From assembly GCA_002338445.1 (NCBI GenBank), contig DDII01000097.1, positions 1,255-19,029 on the forward strand: a stretch of DNA of 17,775 nt, in the 5' to 3' direction. The DNA comes from Cellvibrionales bacterium UBA1854. Its GTDB lineage: Bacteria > Pseudomonadota > Gammaproteobacteria > Pseudomonadales > Porticoccaceae. The translations under genes were made by a program, and so were the position numbers. This document shows, piece after piece, positions 1-7,078 of this stretch. Below the pieces are notes generated by a model that was not told where the DNA came from, searched no databases, and saw nothing but the letters and a program-made list of their open reading frames with translations. Positions within the stretch are counted from its first letter, which is position 1; each line of letters begins with the position of its first letter.

Positions 1-2343
1 AACAGATACTCAGCTTTTTTACTGCCAATGACATTTCTTTTTATTCAAGGATGCTCTGCGGATTCGAAACCTTACCTCGACGGCTCTTTAGATCCGGCGA
101 CCAGGACAGAAGATCTTTTGTCTCGGATGACGCTTGAGGAGAAGGTTGGCCAGATGGTTCAATTCAGTTCACCCAGTAATATTGCAGCCGCAGAGCGAGA
201 AATGTCAATTGATGAAATTGCGGCGAGTGATGAGTTTGCATTTTATCCTGGTCTCAAAGTATCCGACATACCGGATCTCGTGGAAGCGGGAGAAATTGGT
301 TCGTTCTTAAAGGTGAGTAGTATCGGATGGATTCGTAAGCTACAGGAGAGTGCGAAGAAATCAAGGTTGGGTATACCCTTGCTTCTTGCGGAGGACTCAA
401 TTCATGGAAACGCAATGGTGTGGGGAAGTACGGTCTACCCGTCTCCGATTGGTCTTGCGAGTTCTTGGAACCTTGATCTCGTAGAGAAATCTCAAGCCGA
501 GACGGCATACGAGATGAGAACCATGGGGCTTCACTGGAACTTTACGCCAAATGTTGATATTGCGAGGAATCCGAAGTGGGGCCGGATCGGGGAGACCTTC
601 GGAGAGGACCCACTTCTGGTAACCAAGATGGGTGCCGCAGTTATCAGGGGATTACAAACCGGTAATCCTGAGATGAAGGGTGGAGTTTTGACTACTGTAA
701 AACATTTCGTTGCAGGGGGAGACCCCTCTAATGGTAAGAATTTTGCTCCGATGGATGTGTCAGAGCGTACTCTCCGTGAGGTATATTTCCCACCGTTTCG
801 TGATGGGATCATGAATCAGAGGGTAGGCTCAGTTATGGCTGCTCACAATGAGGTGAATGGGGTTCCAGCACATGGCAGTCGGTTTTTGCTTACAGATGTT
901 CTGCGTGATGAGTGGGGTTTTGAGGGAATAGTGGTCTCAGACTGGCTCGATGTTGGCCGTCTGATGAGCCTGCATCGGGTAGCGCCTACCCACGAGGATG
1001 CCGTGTATCAGGCAGTACATGCCGGCCTAGACGTGAATATGCACGGGCCTAATTTTGCGCCAGCACTCCTAAAGCTTGTTAGAGATGGACGAATATCTGA
1101 GGAGCGAATTGATCTGTCGGTGAGAAGGATATTGAATGCTAAATTTCGTCTTGGCCTTTTTGAGGAAAATTATGATGAGCTTTCCGAGTTTCCTAATGAA
1201 AAGGATATGGAAAAACATTTTAATACAGCACTTGAGCTTGCTCGTCAGTCCATAATTCTCCTCAAAAATGAGTCAGAAATATTACCCATCTCAACTGACC
1301 AGAAGATCTTTATAACAGGACAAAATGCTGACAGTGAAGCGCTGCTTGGGGACTGGGTTTATTTCCAGCCACCGGAGCGGGTGACTACATTCCTTGAGGG
1401 GATGATGGGAGCGGTAACCAAACCGGAAAATATTGATTTTTTAGATGTGGGAACTAATCCTCGAGTGCTTGATGAAAGTAAATTATCTGAGGCCACTTAC
1501 AGGGCTGGTAATGCAGATATCGCTATTGTTGTCGTGGGTGGCAATTCTTTACGCTACGGTAAAAACGCTAAAATCAAGACATCAGGTGAGAATGCAGCGC
1601 GTAGTAATATTAACCTAATAGGACGTCAACTTGCACTGGTTCAGGCCGTAGAGAAAAGTGGTACACCGACTTTAGTTATCTTGATAAATGGCCGACCAAT
1701 CAGTGAGCCGTGGATATACGATCATGTTGACGCTATCATCGAAGCATGGGAGCCTGGTGGTCCCGGAGGAACAGCGCTTGCAGAGATCATATTTGGAATG
1801 GTTAATCCCAGCGGGAAACTGCCCGTAACCATACCTTATGATGTTGGACATGTTCGATCGCATTATAGTGAAAAAGCCTCCTCATTCTTCAGAGATTATG
1901 TGGATATACCCTCACCATCAAATGGGATGGTAAACGGTCGATCAAGGAACCTTTTTGATTTTGGATATGGACTTAGTTATACCACCTTCACTTTCGAAAA
2001 TATTAAGCTAAGTAATCCAGCAATTGCGAGAGATGGGTCTGTATCGGTGAGTGTAGACGTCACGAATTCTGGCAAGATAGCAGGTGCAGAGGTTGTTCAG
2101 CTTTACATTCGTGATGAGTTTAGTGAGGTAACAAGACCTGTGAGGGAATTAAAAAATTTTCAACGCGTAGAGCTTGCTCCGGGGGAGAACAGGACGGTTG
2201 AGTTTGAGATCACCCCAGATATGTTATCGTATTTTAATTTGACAATGAAACGGGTAGTGGAGCCAGGCGATTTTTCCATAATGGTCGGCTCTTCTTCACG
2301 TCTAGAGGATTTGATAACTACCAAGCTTTCAGTAACACCGTAG
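1..2343 (+). CDS. GH3 beta-glucosidase (BglX-like), probable lipoprotein, 5'-truncated by window edge
   Basis: Glycoside hydrolase family 3 enzyme, expected to release glucose from the non-reducing end of beta-glucans or oligosaccharides in the periplasm. Numbering from the first ATG (base 28, 771 aa): the TIM-barrel domain spans about 25-380, with KHF at 225-227 and the nucleophile motif SDW at 304-306 (Asp305). The C-terminal alpha/beta sandwich spans about 400-610, with Glu521 in GENAAR as acid/base candidate. A fibronectin-III-like domain spans about 665-755. The frame stays open from base 28 back to base 1 and adds nine residues, NRYSAFLLP, giving a longer hydrophobic stretch before FIQGC. 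That resembles a lipoprotein signal, so the real start is probably outside the window and the ATG at 28 is internal. The gene converges on the SDR ending at 2404. Family certain; exact substrate unknown. Confidence 0.93.
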   Translation, partial: NRYSAFLLPMTFLFIQGCSADSKPYLDGSLDPATRTEDLLSRMTLEEKVGQMVQFSSPSNIAAAEREMSIDEIAASDEFAFYPGLKVSDIPDLVEAGEIGSFLKVSSIGWIRKLQESAKKSRLGIPLLLAEDSIHGNAMVWGSTVYPSPIGLASSWNLDLVEKSQAETAYEMRTMGLHWNFTPNVDIARNPKWGRIGETFGEDPLLVTKMGAAVIRGLQTGNPEMKGGVLTTVKHFVAGGDPSNGKNFAPMDVSERTLREVYFPPFRDGIMNQRVGSVMAAHNEVNGVPAHGSRFLLTDVLRDEWGFEGIVVSDWLDVGRLMSLHRVAPTHEDAVYQAVHAGLDVNMHGPNFAPALLKLVRDGRISEERIDLSVRRILNAKFRLGLFEENYDELSEFPNEKDMEKHFNTALELARQSIILLKNESEILPISTDQKIFITGQNADSEALLGDWVYFQPPERVTTFLEGMMGAVTKPENIDFLDVGTNPRVLDESKLSEATYRAGNADIAIVVVGGNSLRYGKNAKIKTSGENAARSNINLIGRQLALVQAVEKSGTPTLVILINGRPISEPWIYDHVDAIIEAWEPGGPGGTALAEIIFGMVNPSGKLPVTIPYDVGHVRSHYSEKASSFFRDYVDIPSPSNGMVNGRSRNLFDFGYGLSYTTFTFENIKLSNPAIARDGSVSVSVDVTNSGKIAGAEVVQLYIRDEFSEVTRPVRELKNFQRVELAPGENRTVEFEITPDMLSYFNLTMKRVVEPGDFSIMVGSSSRLEDLITTKLSVTP

Positions 2344-2403
2344 CAGCATTAAAAATAGCTCTGACGGCGAGTGGGTTATAAAATATTTTTCCTCAAAAAA
2401 GAG

Positions 2404-3303
2404 TTATCCATTAAATGCTGGCGTTCCCGGGGCTCTGTATCTATCAATAGGACTTCTCACACAATCGCTACCAAAATAATGGCCAGTGGTAACATCATTC
2501 ATCAAAAGATGGATACATGATCCTGTCCCCTCTGCAGGAGTTTTCATTCCCATTTCTTGGGGACTCTTACCTTGATTCTGAGCAATCGGTAGCGTCATAT
2601 CGGTCTCAATAAAACCTGGTGTGCATGAATTAATTTTTATGGTTGTGTGTGAGCGAGCCTGCTGCATAGTTAGTGCATTAGTGCATGCCTTAGAAAAGCC
2701 ATAGACATTTGAGTTCAATAATTCTTTTTCTGAATCACTTGACTCTTGATATTGCCGGATGAATTCCTCGGTTAGCTCTAATATCTGTTCCCAGGTAACT
2801 TCTTGATGGGTCAATATTTTTCTAGTTCGATCATTACAGCGCGAGAGGTAATTTGGCCCCGCCGCTGAAGTGACATTAACCACCCTGCCAATATCTGGTT
2901 CTAACAGGTGATAAAAATAGTCCAGGACGTATTTTGGACCAAGTGTATTGACACGAACTACGTCTTCTACTCCAGTTGGCGAGTTCATAATACCCGCATT
3001 GTTCACGACCCCATAAAGTTTCAAGCCTTTTTGTGAAAGGAGATATTCTATTTGAGAGGCCGCGCTTTGGATGGAATCTCGATTTGATACATCCATTATT
3101 ATGGCATCCAGTCGACTTTCACTGCCTGGTACTATTGATGTCAAGCTGTTGATGGCCGCTACCGATCTATGCTTGTCTCGACAACCAAAAAATAAATGAG
3201 TCTCTGGAAATTGTTCCAAAAGCTCCTTAACGATAGCAAAACCGATCCCTTTGTTGGCGCCAGTAATCAGAATTGTTTTGGTTTTTTTCATATTGCTAAC
3301 CAT
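2404..3303 (-). CDS. Short-chain dehydrogenase/reductase, carbonyl-reductase (CBR1)-like
   Basis: A 299-residue NAD(P)-dependent SDR. The cofactor motif TGANKGIG is at 14-21, NNAG at 101-104, the catalytic Ser at 146 (VTSAAG), and Tyr201 and Lys205 form YxxxK. About 54 residues separate the Ser and the Tyr instead of the usual 12-13. This segment is helical and charged, as in animal carbonyl reductase 1, and the order GANKGIG...NNAGI...YGFSK also matches CBR1-type proteins rather than FabG. It is expected to reduce a carbonyl in the cytoplasm; the substrate cannot be inferred. The start at 3303 has no good Shine-Dalgarno, and a second in-frame ATG four codons later (3291) is equally possible. 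The gene lies 167 bases downstream of the secreted protein, behind two terminator-like hairpins, so it is probably transcribed separately. Confidence 0.88.
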   Translation of the reverse strand: MVSNMKKTKTILITGANKGIGFAIVKELLEQFPETHLFFGCRDKHRSVAAINSLTSIVPGSESRLDAIIMDVSNRDSIQSAASQIEYLLSQKGLKLYGVVNNAGIMNSPTGVEDVVRVNTLGPKYVLDYFYHLLEPDIGRVVNVTSAAGPNYLSRCNDRTRKILTHQEVTWEQILELTEEFIRQYQESSDSEKELLNSNVYGFSKACTNALTMQQARSHTTIKINSCTPGFIETDMTLPIAQNQGKSPQEMGMKTPAEGTGSCIHLLMNDVTTGHYFGSDCVRSPIDRYRAPGTPAFNG

Positions 3304-3382
3304 AAACTATCTTTTTCGGTTTTAGAACATTGATACTGTAACCATTGTAGGCCAAAGCTCATCATCTTTTGTGGGTGTATAT

Positions 3383-3419
3383 AAAAATGCCCTAAAAGTT
3401 TATCTTCTAGGGACATTTT
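3383..3419 (-). terminator. Second (distal) hairpin terminator behind the secreted-protein gene
   Basis: On the + strand AAAATG CCCTA (3384-3394) faces TAGGG, a bulged A, then CATTTT (3408-3419), giving an 11-bp stem with one bulge and a 13-nt loop. Read on the minus strand the right arm ends in TTTTT, the form of an intrinsic terminator. The arms are A/T-rich at the base, so it could act in both directions. Confidence 0.5.
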
Positions 3420-3444
3420 CATCTATCATGGGTTTAAGAAAATC

Positions 3445-3480
3445 AAAAAATCCCGAGTGAGCTTCCCCTTTAACTCGCGG
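3445..3480 (-). terminator. Intrinsic terminator overlapping the stop codon of the secreted-protein gene
   Basis: Read on the minus strand, CC-G-CGAGT (3480-3473) pairs with ACTCGGG (3458-3452), seven pairs with one bulged G and a loop of about 14 nt. It is followed by a run of six T (3450-3445). The upstream arm begins inside the last codons of the 3470-4213 gene, so termination would be immediate. Confidence 0.6.
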
Positions 3481-4213
3481 AATAAATTTGCTGACAAACT
3501 TCGATCGTGTCGTTAATTGGTCGCATCATACTTATCATTTTGGCAAAGCCGCTTTCCGGAGATATTTCTGAGGAGAAAAAGTTATCTAGCCCTTCTCCCA
3601 TTTCACTTGCTGAGGGTTGGACGAATCTGACAGTTAGCGTGCCAGTCTCTTCCCTACCACCTCCGATTGGAGCGAACACTCCGATTTGTACATTCAGTCC
3701 AGCCGCTTGGGCCTCGTTTTCCATTTGGGTGGCCGCAGCAACGAATGCTGATAATCGCCCGGGTCTTACCATCACGCGAGTAACACGCTCATACCCCGGT
3801 GCAACATCAAATTTTTTCAACGGCTTCCAGATAGCGCTTGTTTTTATATCGCGCATGGCGCTCAGCTTTTTTGGGGCCATAGCAGGATCATATTTCGTGA
3901 GACCTTCCATTGCGCTTTTCACTGAGTCAAATGCGTTCCACACAAACATTTGGCCGGGATAATCCTGTCCAGTTTGTGTTACACAGACACCCGCTGCAAT
4001 AGATCCTATCGTCTCAAACAATGCAGGATTAGAGGCTATATAGTCAGTGTAGGCCTTAGGATTTTTTGCTGAGATGTTCAAAGTGGTGAAAGCCCCACTA
4101 GGGATGTCCGATGGTAGACTAAAACTGGACATGTGCTTTCTTTCTTTGTGGCCACCCGCCGAGACGGACAACGATAAAGATAAACAGATTATTGCGAAAA
4201 GCTTTTTTTGCAT
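3470..4213 (-). CDS. Secreted two-module protein of unknown function (possible dimeric alpha/beta-barrel fold)
   Basis: A 247-residue protein with a clear Sec signal peptide (KK at 3-4, hydrophobic core 5-17, likely cleavage near SVSAG at 16-20). The mature part looks like two similar modules: about 41-106 (beginning FTTLNISAKN) and about 144-214 (beginning VTRVMVRPG). Each reads as strand, helix, strand, with a VxVTQ or VQIGVF strand in the middle. This pattern resembles antibiotic-biosynthesis-monooxygenase/Dabb-type ferredoxin-like domains, but I do not recognise a named family. Two cysteines remain after cleavage (Cys77, Cys240) and could form a disulfide. The start is supported by AAAGGA eight bases before the ATG. 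It appears monocistronic, with terminators directly behind it. The export and the existence of the gene are well supported; the function is unknown. Confidence 0.75.
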   Translation of the reverse strand: MQKKLFAIICLSLSLSVSAGGHKERKHMSSFSLPSDIPSGAFTTLNISAKNPKAYTDYIASNPALFETIGSIAAGVCVTQTGQDYPGQMFVWNAFDSVKSAMEGLTKYDPAMAPKKLSAMRDIKTSAIWKPLKKFDVAPGYERVTRVMVRPGRLSAFVAAATQMENEAQAAGLNVQIGVFAPIGGGREETGTLTVRFVQPSASEMGEGLDNFFSSEISPESGFAKMISMMRPINDTIEVCQQIYSAS

Positions 4214-4507
4214 AATATAGATCCTTTGTGAGAGCGTGGCTAGAACTTTAAACTTTTTTCATTTTACCTTATATCAAGGTGGATAAATAGCTGTGAGTTT
4301 ATGAACGTCGACTTTCGATAGAAGAAAGTATGATCGGACTGTTTCTGAAAAAAATATCTGGTCCTTAGCAGAGGAACGGGAGGCGCGTTGGGGTATTACT
4401 CTTACTCTGAGTTAGCATCAAAAGGGGGCTGAACAAAGCTGACTACGAGGCTAATTTGGTCATTTGGATGGGAAGAAGGACCGAGAATTTGAACTAGGGG
4501 CTGCAAC
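4214..4507. other. Intergenic region, no gene seen
   Basis: About 294 bases between the secreted-protein start and the DUF1244 stop. It should contain the promoter of the secreted-protein gene on the minus strand; TTGATA occurs near 4270-4280 but without a convincing -10 at a standard distance. Open frames in it are too short and lack ribosome sites. I see nothing else that can be supported. Confidence 0.5.
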
Positions 4508-4804
4508 TCATCTATTTTTTCTAGCGAGGGAGTTTAACTGATCTTTTGAGGCGGGAGTTTGGTATTTGTCTTTCCACTCTTTATACGGCATACCGTAAAT
4601 AGCTTGTTGCGTTTCTTCCAGAGATAGGCACATACCGTTTTCTTCTGCCGCGTCGAGGTACCATTTGCTAAGGCAGTTCCTGCAGAAGCCCGCATGAATC
4701 ATTAGGTCAATATTCTGAATCTCTTTGTTTTCGTCAAGGTGCCTTAGTAAACGACGAAGCACATTTGCTTCAAGCACCTGTTGTTGCTTATGGGTTATCA
4801 CCAT
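4508..4804 (-). CDS. DUF1244 family protein
   Basis: A 98-residue cytoplasmic protein recognised by the highly conserved block NIDLMIHAGFCRNCLSKWY (31-49), with Cys41 and Cys44 as a CxxC pair, and by YGMPYKEWKDKYQ (70-82). Both are hallmarks of DUF1244, a small proteobacterial family of about 95-105 residues without an assigned function. The CxxC pair could hold a metal or be redox-active; that is inference. It starts at an ATG preceded by AAGGA seven bases upstream. The length is normal for the family and no truncation is seen. It is not obviously in an operon: 179 bases separate it from the SDR upstream and 294 from the gene downstream. Its presence supports a proteobacterial host. Confidence 0.92.
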   Translation of the reverse strand: MVITHKQQQVLEANVLRRLLRHLDENKEIQNIDLMIHAGFCRNCLSKWYLDAAEENGMCLSLEETQQAIYGMPYKEWKDKYQTPASKDQLNSLARKNR

Positions 4805-4897
4805 TTGTGTCCTTACTAAATTGTGTGCATAAAGTTGTTGCGAAGAGACAAATAAACCGCCTCATTACAGTCCACATGTTTCAAAATATTCGTTAAC

Positions 4898-4909
4898 CTC
4901 TTATAAGAG
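4898..4909. promoter_or_regulatory. 12-bp perfect palindrome upstream of DUF1244
   Basis: CTCTTATAAGAG is a perfect palindrome 94 bases before the DUF1244 start and 75 bases after the SDR stop (both genes on the minus strand). Six T (4913-4918) follow two bases later on the + strand. As a hairpin it would have only a 4-bp stem, so a protein-binding operator is the more natural reading. No regulator gene is nearby, so its role is open. Confidence 0.25.
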
Positions 4910-4983
4910 AATTTTTTCGGTTGACCCCCAGTCCTACTGGTACAGCATGCTTCTTACATAAACGCTGCCCTATTATTCAAAAT

Positions 4984-5757
4984 CTAATTTTTATTTAAAG
5001 ATCGTTGTCTTAATCGCCGCATACCAGCTAGCCACCTATCGATATCATTTCCCTTCCGACGGACATACTCTTCCACCTCTGGATGGGGAAGGACGTGGAA
5101 CCGTTCTTCACTTAAAGTATCAACGACGGTTTTTGCAAGTTGTTCGGGTTCTATGACGCCGTCAGTTTGCCCATCTCCGAGGCTTCTAGGAGCCATAGCT
5201 GTGTTAACTCCTTGTGGACAGAGAACAGAAACTTTAATCCCGTCATCACCGTGCGTGATAGCCATAAATTCTGCAAGCTTTACTGCAGCAGCTTTACTCA
5301 CCGTGTATGGTCCGGTGCCCATTGCAGCTAAAAGCCCCGCAGCAGATGCGGTAATAAGGAAATAACCGTTTCCTCTAGCAATCATTGACGGAAGACATGC
5401 CCTAGCAGCATAAATATGTGCCATAACATGAACCTCCCATTGTGATTGCCAAAGCTCGTCGGACGCGTCGAGCAAAAGGCCGCCTTTACTCAAGGTTCCT
5501 GCATTTGAGCAGTAAAGATCAACTTGACCAAAATGTGATACCGCATAATCAACAAGAGCTGTTACTTCCGACTCCTTTGTAACATCCGCCGCGAATCCCA
5601 GACAACCAAGTTCGTTGGATACGTGTTGGACTTGATCAGGATCAAGGTCGGAAATTACCACCCCCTTTGCCCCCTCATTGAGGAACTCGTGAGCCATTGC
5701 CCGTCCGATTCCGCCATTACCGCCTGTAATTATTGCGACCTTATCTTTTAGGTCCAT
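4984..5757 (-). CDS. Short-chain dehydrogenase/reductase, classical type
   Basis: A 257-residue NAD(P)-dependent oxidoreductase. TGGNGGIG is at 11-18, Asp37 after the second strand (VVISD) suggests a preference for NAD(H), SNAG is at 84-87, and the catalytic Ser138, Tyr151 and Lys155 (YTVSK) are all present at normal spacing. The tail HVLPHPEVEEYVRRKG (221-236) followed by DRWLAGM is a C-terminal pattern seen in SDRs annotated for lipid, steroid or alcohol oxidation, but the substrate cannot be fixed from sequence. The start is well set by GAGGTGA five bases before the ATG. It is divergent from the MDR reductase at 5996, with 238 bases between them, so the two may share regulation. Confidence 0.9.
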   Translation of the reverse strand: MDLKDKVAIITGGNGGIGRAMAHEFLNEGAKGVVISDLDPDQVQHVSNELGCLGFAADVTKESEVTALVDYAVSHFGQVDLYCSNAGTLSKGGLLLDASDELWQSQWEVHVMAHIYAARACLPSMIARGNGYFLITASAAGLLAAMGTGPYTVSKAAAVKLAEFMAITHGDDGIKVSVLCPQGVNTAMAPRSLGDGQTDGVIEPEQLAKTVVDTLSEERFHVLPHPEVEEYVRRKGNDIDRWLAGMRRLRQRSLNKN

Positions 5758-5995
5758 TCATCACCTCGATCAAATCTTCGATGATAAACCTAATACTATC
5801 GAGGATGCTATGTTTTTGTAACTAATGGCTGCTCTAGTTGTCACCACGGGTTTATGGGTGGCATTTTAGGTTCAGCGAGGGGACACTCCCCTTTGTGGAG
5901 TATTGTAGGGAGGTTAAATATGATATATCGCTCTTAGAAGAACATAATTAAAATTTTTAGTGTTGTCATTCATGATAAGGGAGTAGCTGAAGCAT
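5758..5995. promoter_or_regulatory. Divergent promoter region between SDR and MDR genes
   Basis: 238 bases between two divergently transcribed oxidoreductase genes. It holds two mutually exclusive short hairpins: AGGGG (5878-5882) with CCCCT (5888-5892), and ACTCC (5885-5889) with GGAGT (5897-5901). A purine-rich AGGGAGG follows at 5907-5913. I could not identify confident -35/-10 hexamers. Confidence 0.35.
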
Positions 5996-6994
5996 ATGCA
6001 GAACAGACAAGTTGTTGTTGAAAACCTGCCTACTGGAAAGTTACATTGCAATAATTTTAAAATTAAAATGGGGTTAATACCAAAATTATCATCAGGACAG
6101 GTGTTGGTCCGCACAACTGCATTTGCCATCACTGCTGGTGCACGCGCAGGGCTTCAAGGCAGTGCAAGTTATGCAGGTGCAGCAGAAAGTGATGTTGTTA
6201 TGCGAGGAACCGGTATCGGTGAGGTAGTAGAGAGTACAAATACCCAATTTCCTGTCGGATCTATGGTTCTGGGGCCGACAGGTTGGCAAGAGTATGCCGC
6301 TCTCAATAGTCGATCACTCACCTTTATTCCGGAGCGTTATGATCCGCTAAAATTTATCGGACCTTTAGGTATTAACGGTCTTGCCGCATATTTTGGCCTG
6401 TTCAGAACAGGTCGACCTGTAATCGGTGAAACGGTTATGGTTTCTGCCGCGGCAGGATCGGTTGGACACTTCGCCGGCCAAATGGCCAAAATAATTGGAT
6501 GTAAAGTTGTCGGCGTAACGGGGGATGATAAAAAGGCAGAAAGACTCAGAAATGAGCTTGGTTTTGATGCATCTGTAAATTACAAGTCCGAGAACTTTCG
6601 TAACGATTTAAAACTCGCGACTCCTGATGGAATAGATGTTTATTTTGATAATACAGGCGGTGACATACTTGGCTCCGCTCTGTTTCGGTTGAACGTCGGT
6701 GGGCGGATAGCGTGCTGTGGGGTGGTTTCACAATATGACACATCATCCCCTGATTCCGGTCCGAGAGGCATTCCCGGGTTATTAGTAAATAAACGAATTA
6801 CGATGCAAGGATTTTTGGTTTTCGATTATGCAGATGAATATCAAACCGCCAGAGACGAGATTAATAAATGGATAGACTCTGGACAATTAATTGGTTGGAC
6901 AGATGAGGTTTTCGGGCTTGATTCGGCACCAGAGGCATTTGTGAATCTGCTCGCAGGAGGTAACGTTGGGAGCCGCGTTGTCCGACTCGACTGA
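5996..6994 (+). CDS. NADP-dependent medium-chain reductase (PTGR/CurA/LTB4DH-like)
   Basis: A 332-residue zinc-independent medium-chain dehydrogenase/reductase of the prostaglandin/leukotriene reductase type, which typically reduces activated C=C bonds (enones) with NADPH in the cytoplasm. An N-terminal GroES-like domain spans about 1-125. The Rossmann domain follows, with AAAGSVG at 151-157 and Lys179/Lys180 placed to contact the 2'-phosphate of NADPH. GWQEY (96-100), GPLGINGLAAY (122-132) and MQGFLV (270-275) match the family pattern. No zinc-binding cysteine cluster is seen. The length is normal. The ATG at 5996 has AAGGGAG about 12 bases upstream, a long spacing, but the frame has no better start. 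The next gene on the same strand begins 84 bases later. The physiological substrate is unknown. Confidence 0.9.
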   Translation: MQNRQVVVENLPTGKLHCNNFKIKMGLIPKLSSGQVLVRTTAFAITAGARAGLQGSASYAGAAESDVVMRGTGIGEVVESTNTQFPVGSMVLGPTGWQEYAALNSRSLTFIPERYDPLKFIGPLGINGLAAYFGLFRTGRPVIGETVMVSAAAGSVGHFAGQMAKIIGCKVVGVTGDDKKAERLRNELGFDASVNYKSENFRNDLKLATPDGIDVYFDNTGGDILGSALFRLNVGGRIACCGVVSQYDTSSPDSGPRGIPGLLVNKRITMQGFLVFDYADEYQTARDEINKWIDSGQLIGWTDEVFGLDSAPEAFVNLLAGGNVGSRVVRLD

Positions 6995-7008
6995 GCGTAA
7001 GTAATGGA

Positions 7009-7063
7009 TAGATTAGGTTGGGATTTCAAAAAGTCAGGCTCAATTAAAGTTGAACCTAATCTA
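7009..7063. repeat. Perfect 11-bp inverted repeat between MDR and ADP-ribosylglycohydrolase-like genes
   Basis: TAGATTAGGTT (7009-7019) is the exact reverse complement of AACCTAATCTA (7053-7063), separated by 33 bases. It lies between the MDR stop and the preferred start of the next gene at 7079. There is no T-run behind it, so a standard terminator is unlikely; a leader hairpin, attenuator or paired operator is possible. Confidence 0.5.
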
Positions 7064-7078
7064 CTAGGGCATGGCTTT

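Noticed and set aside
3507..3962. 151-codon open frame on the + strand
   Set aside because: It lies wholly antisense to the secreted-protein gene, has no ribosome site and shows no domain pattern.
4465..4507. TTCAAAT with flanking sequence (minus strand) resembling a tRNA T-loop and 3' end
   Set aside because: The five bases on each side do not pair into a T-stem, and no anticodon arm is found within the expected distance.
4928..4951. CCAGT-CCT-ACTGG hairpin and AGCATGCT palindrome behind the SDR
   Set aside because: The stem is only 5 bp with no T-run, and such short palindromes are expected by chance, so no function is claimed.
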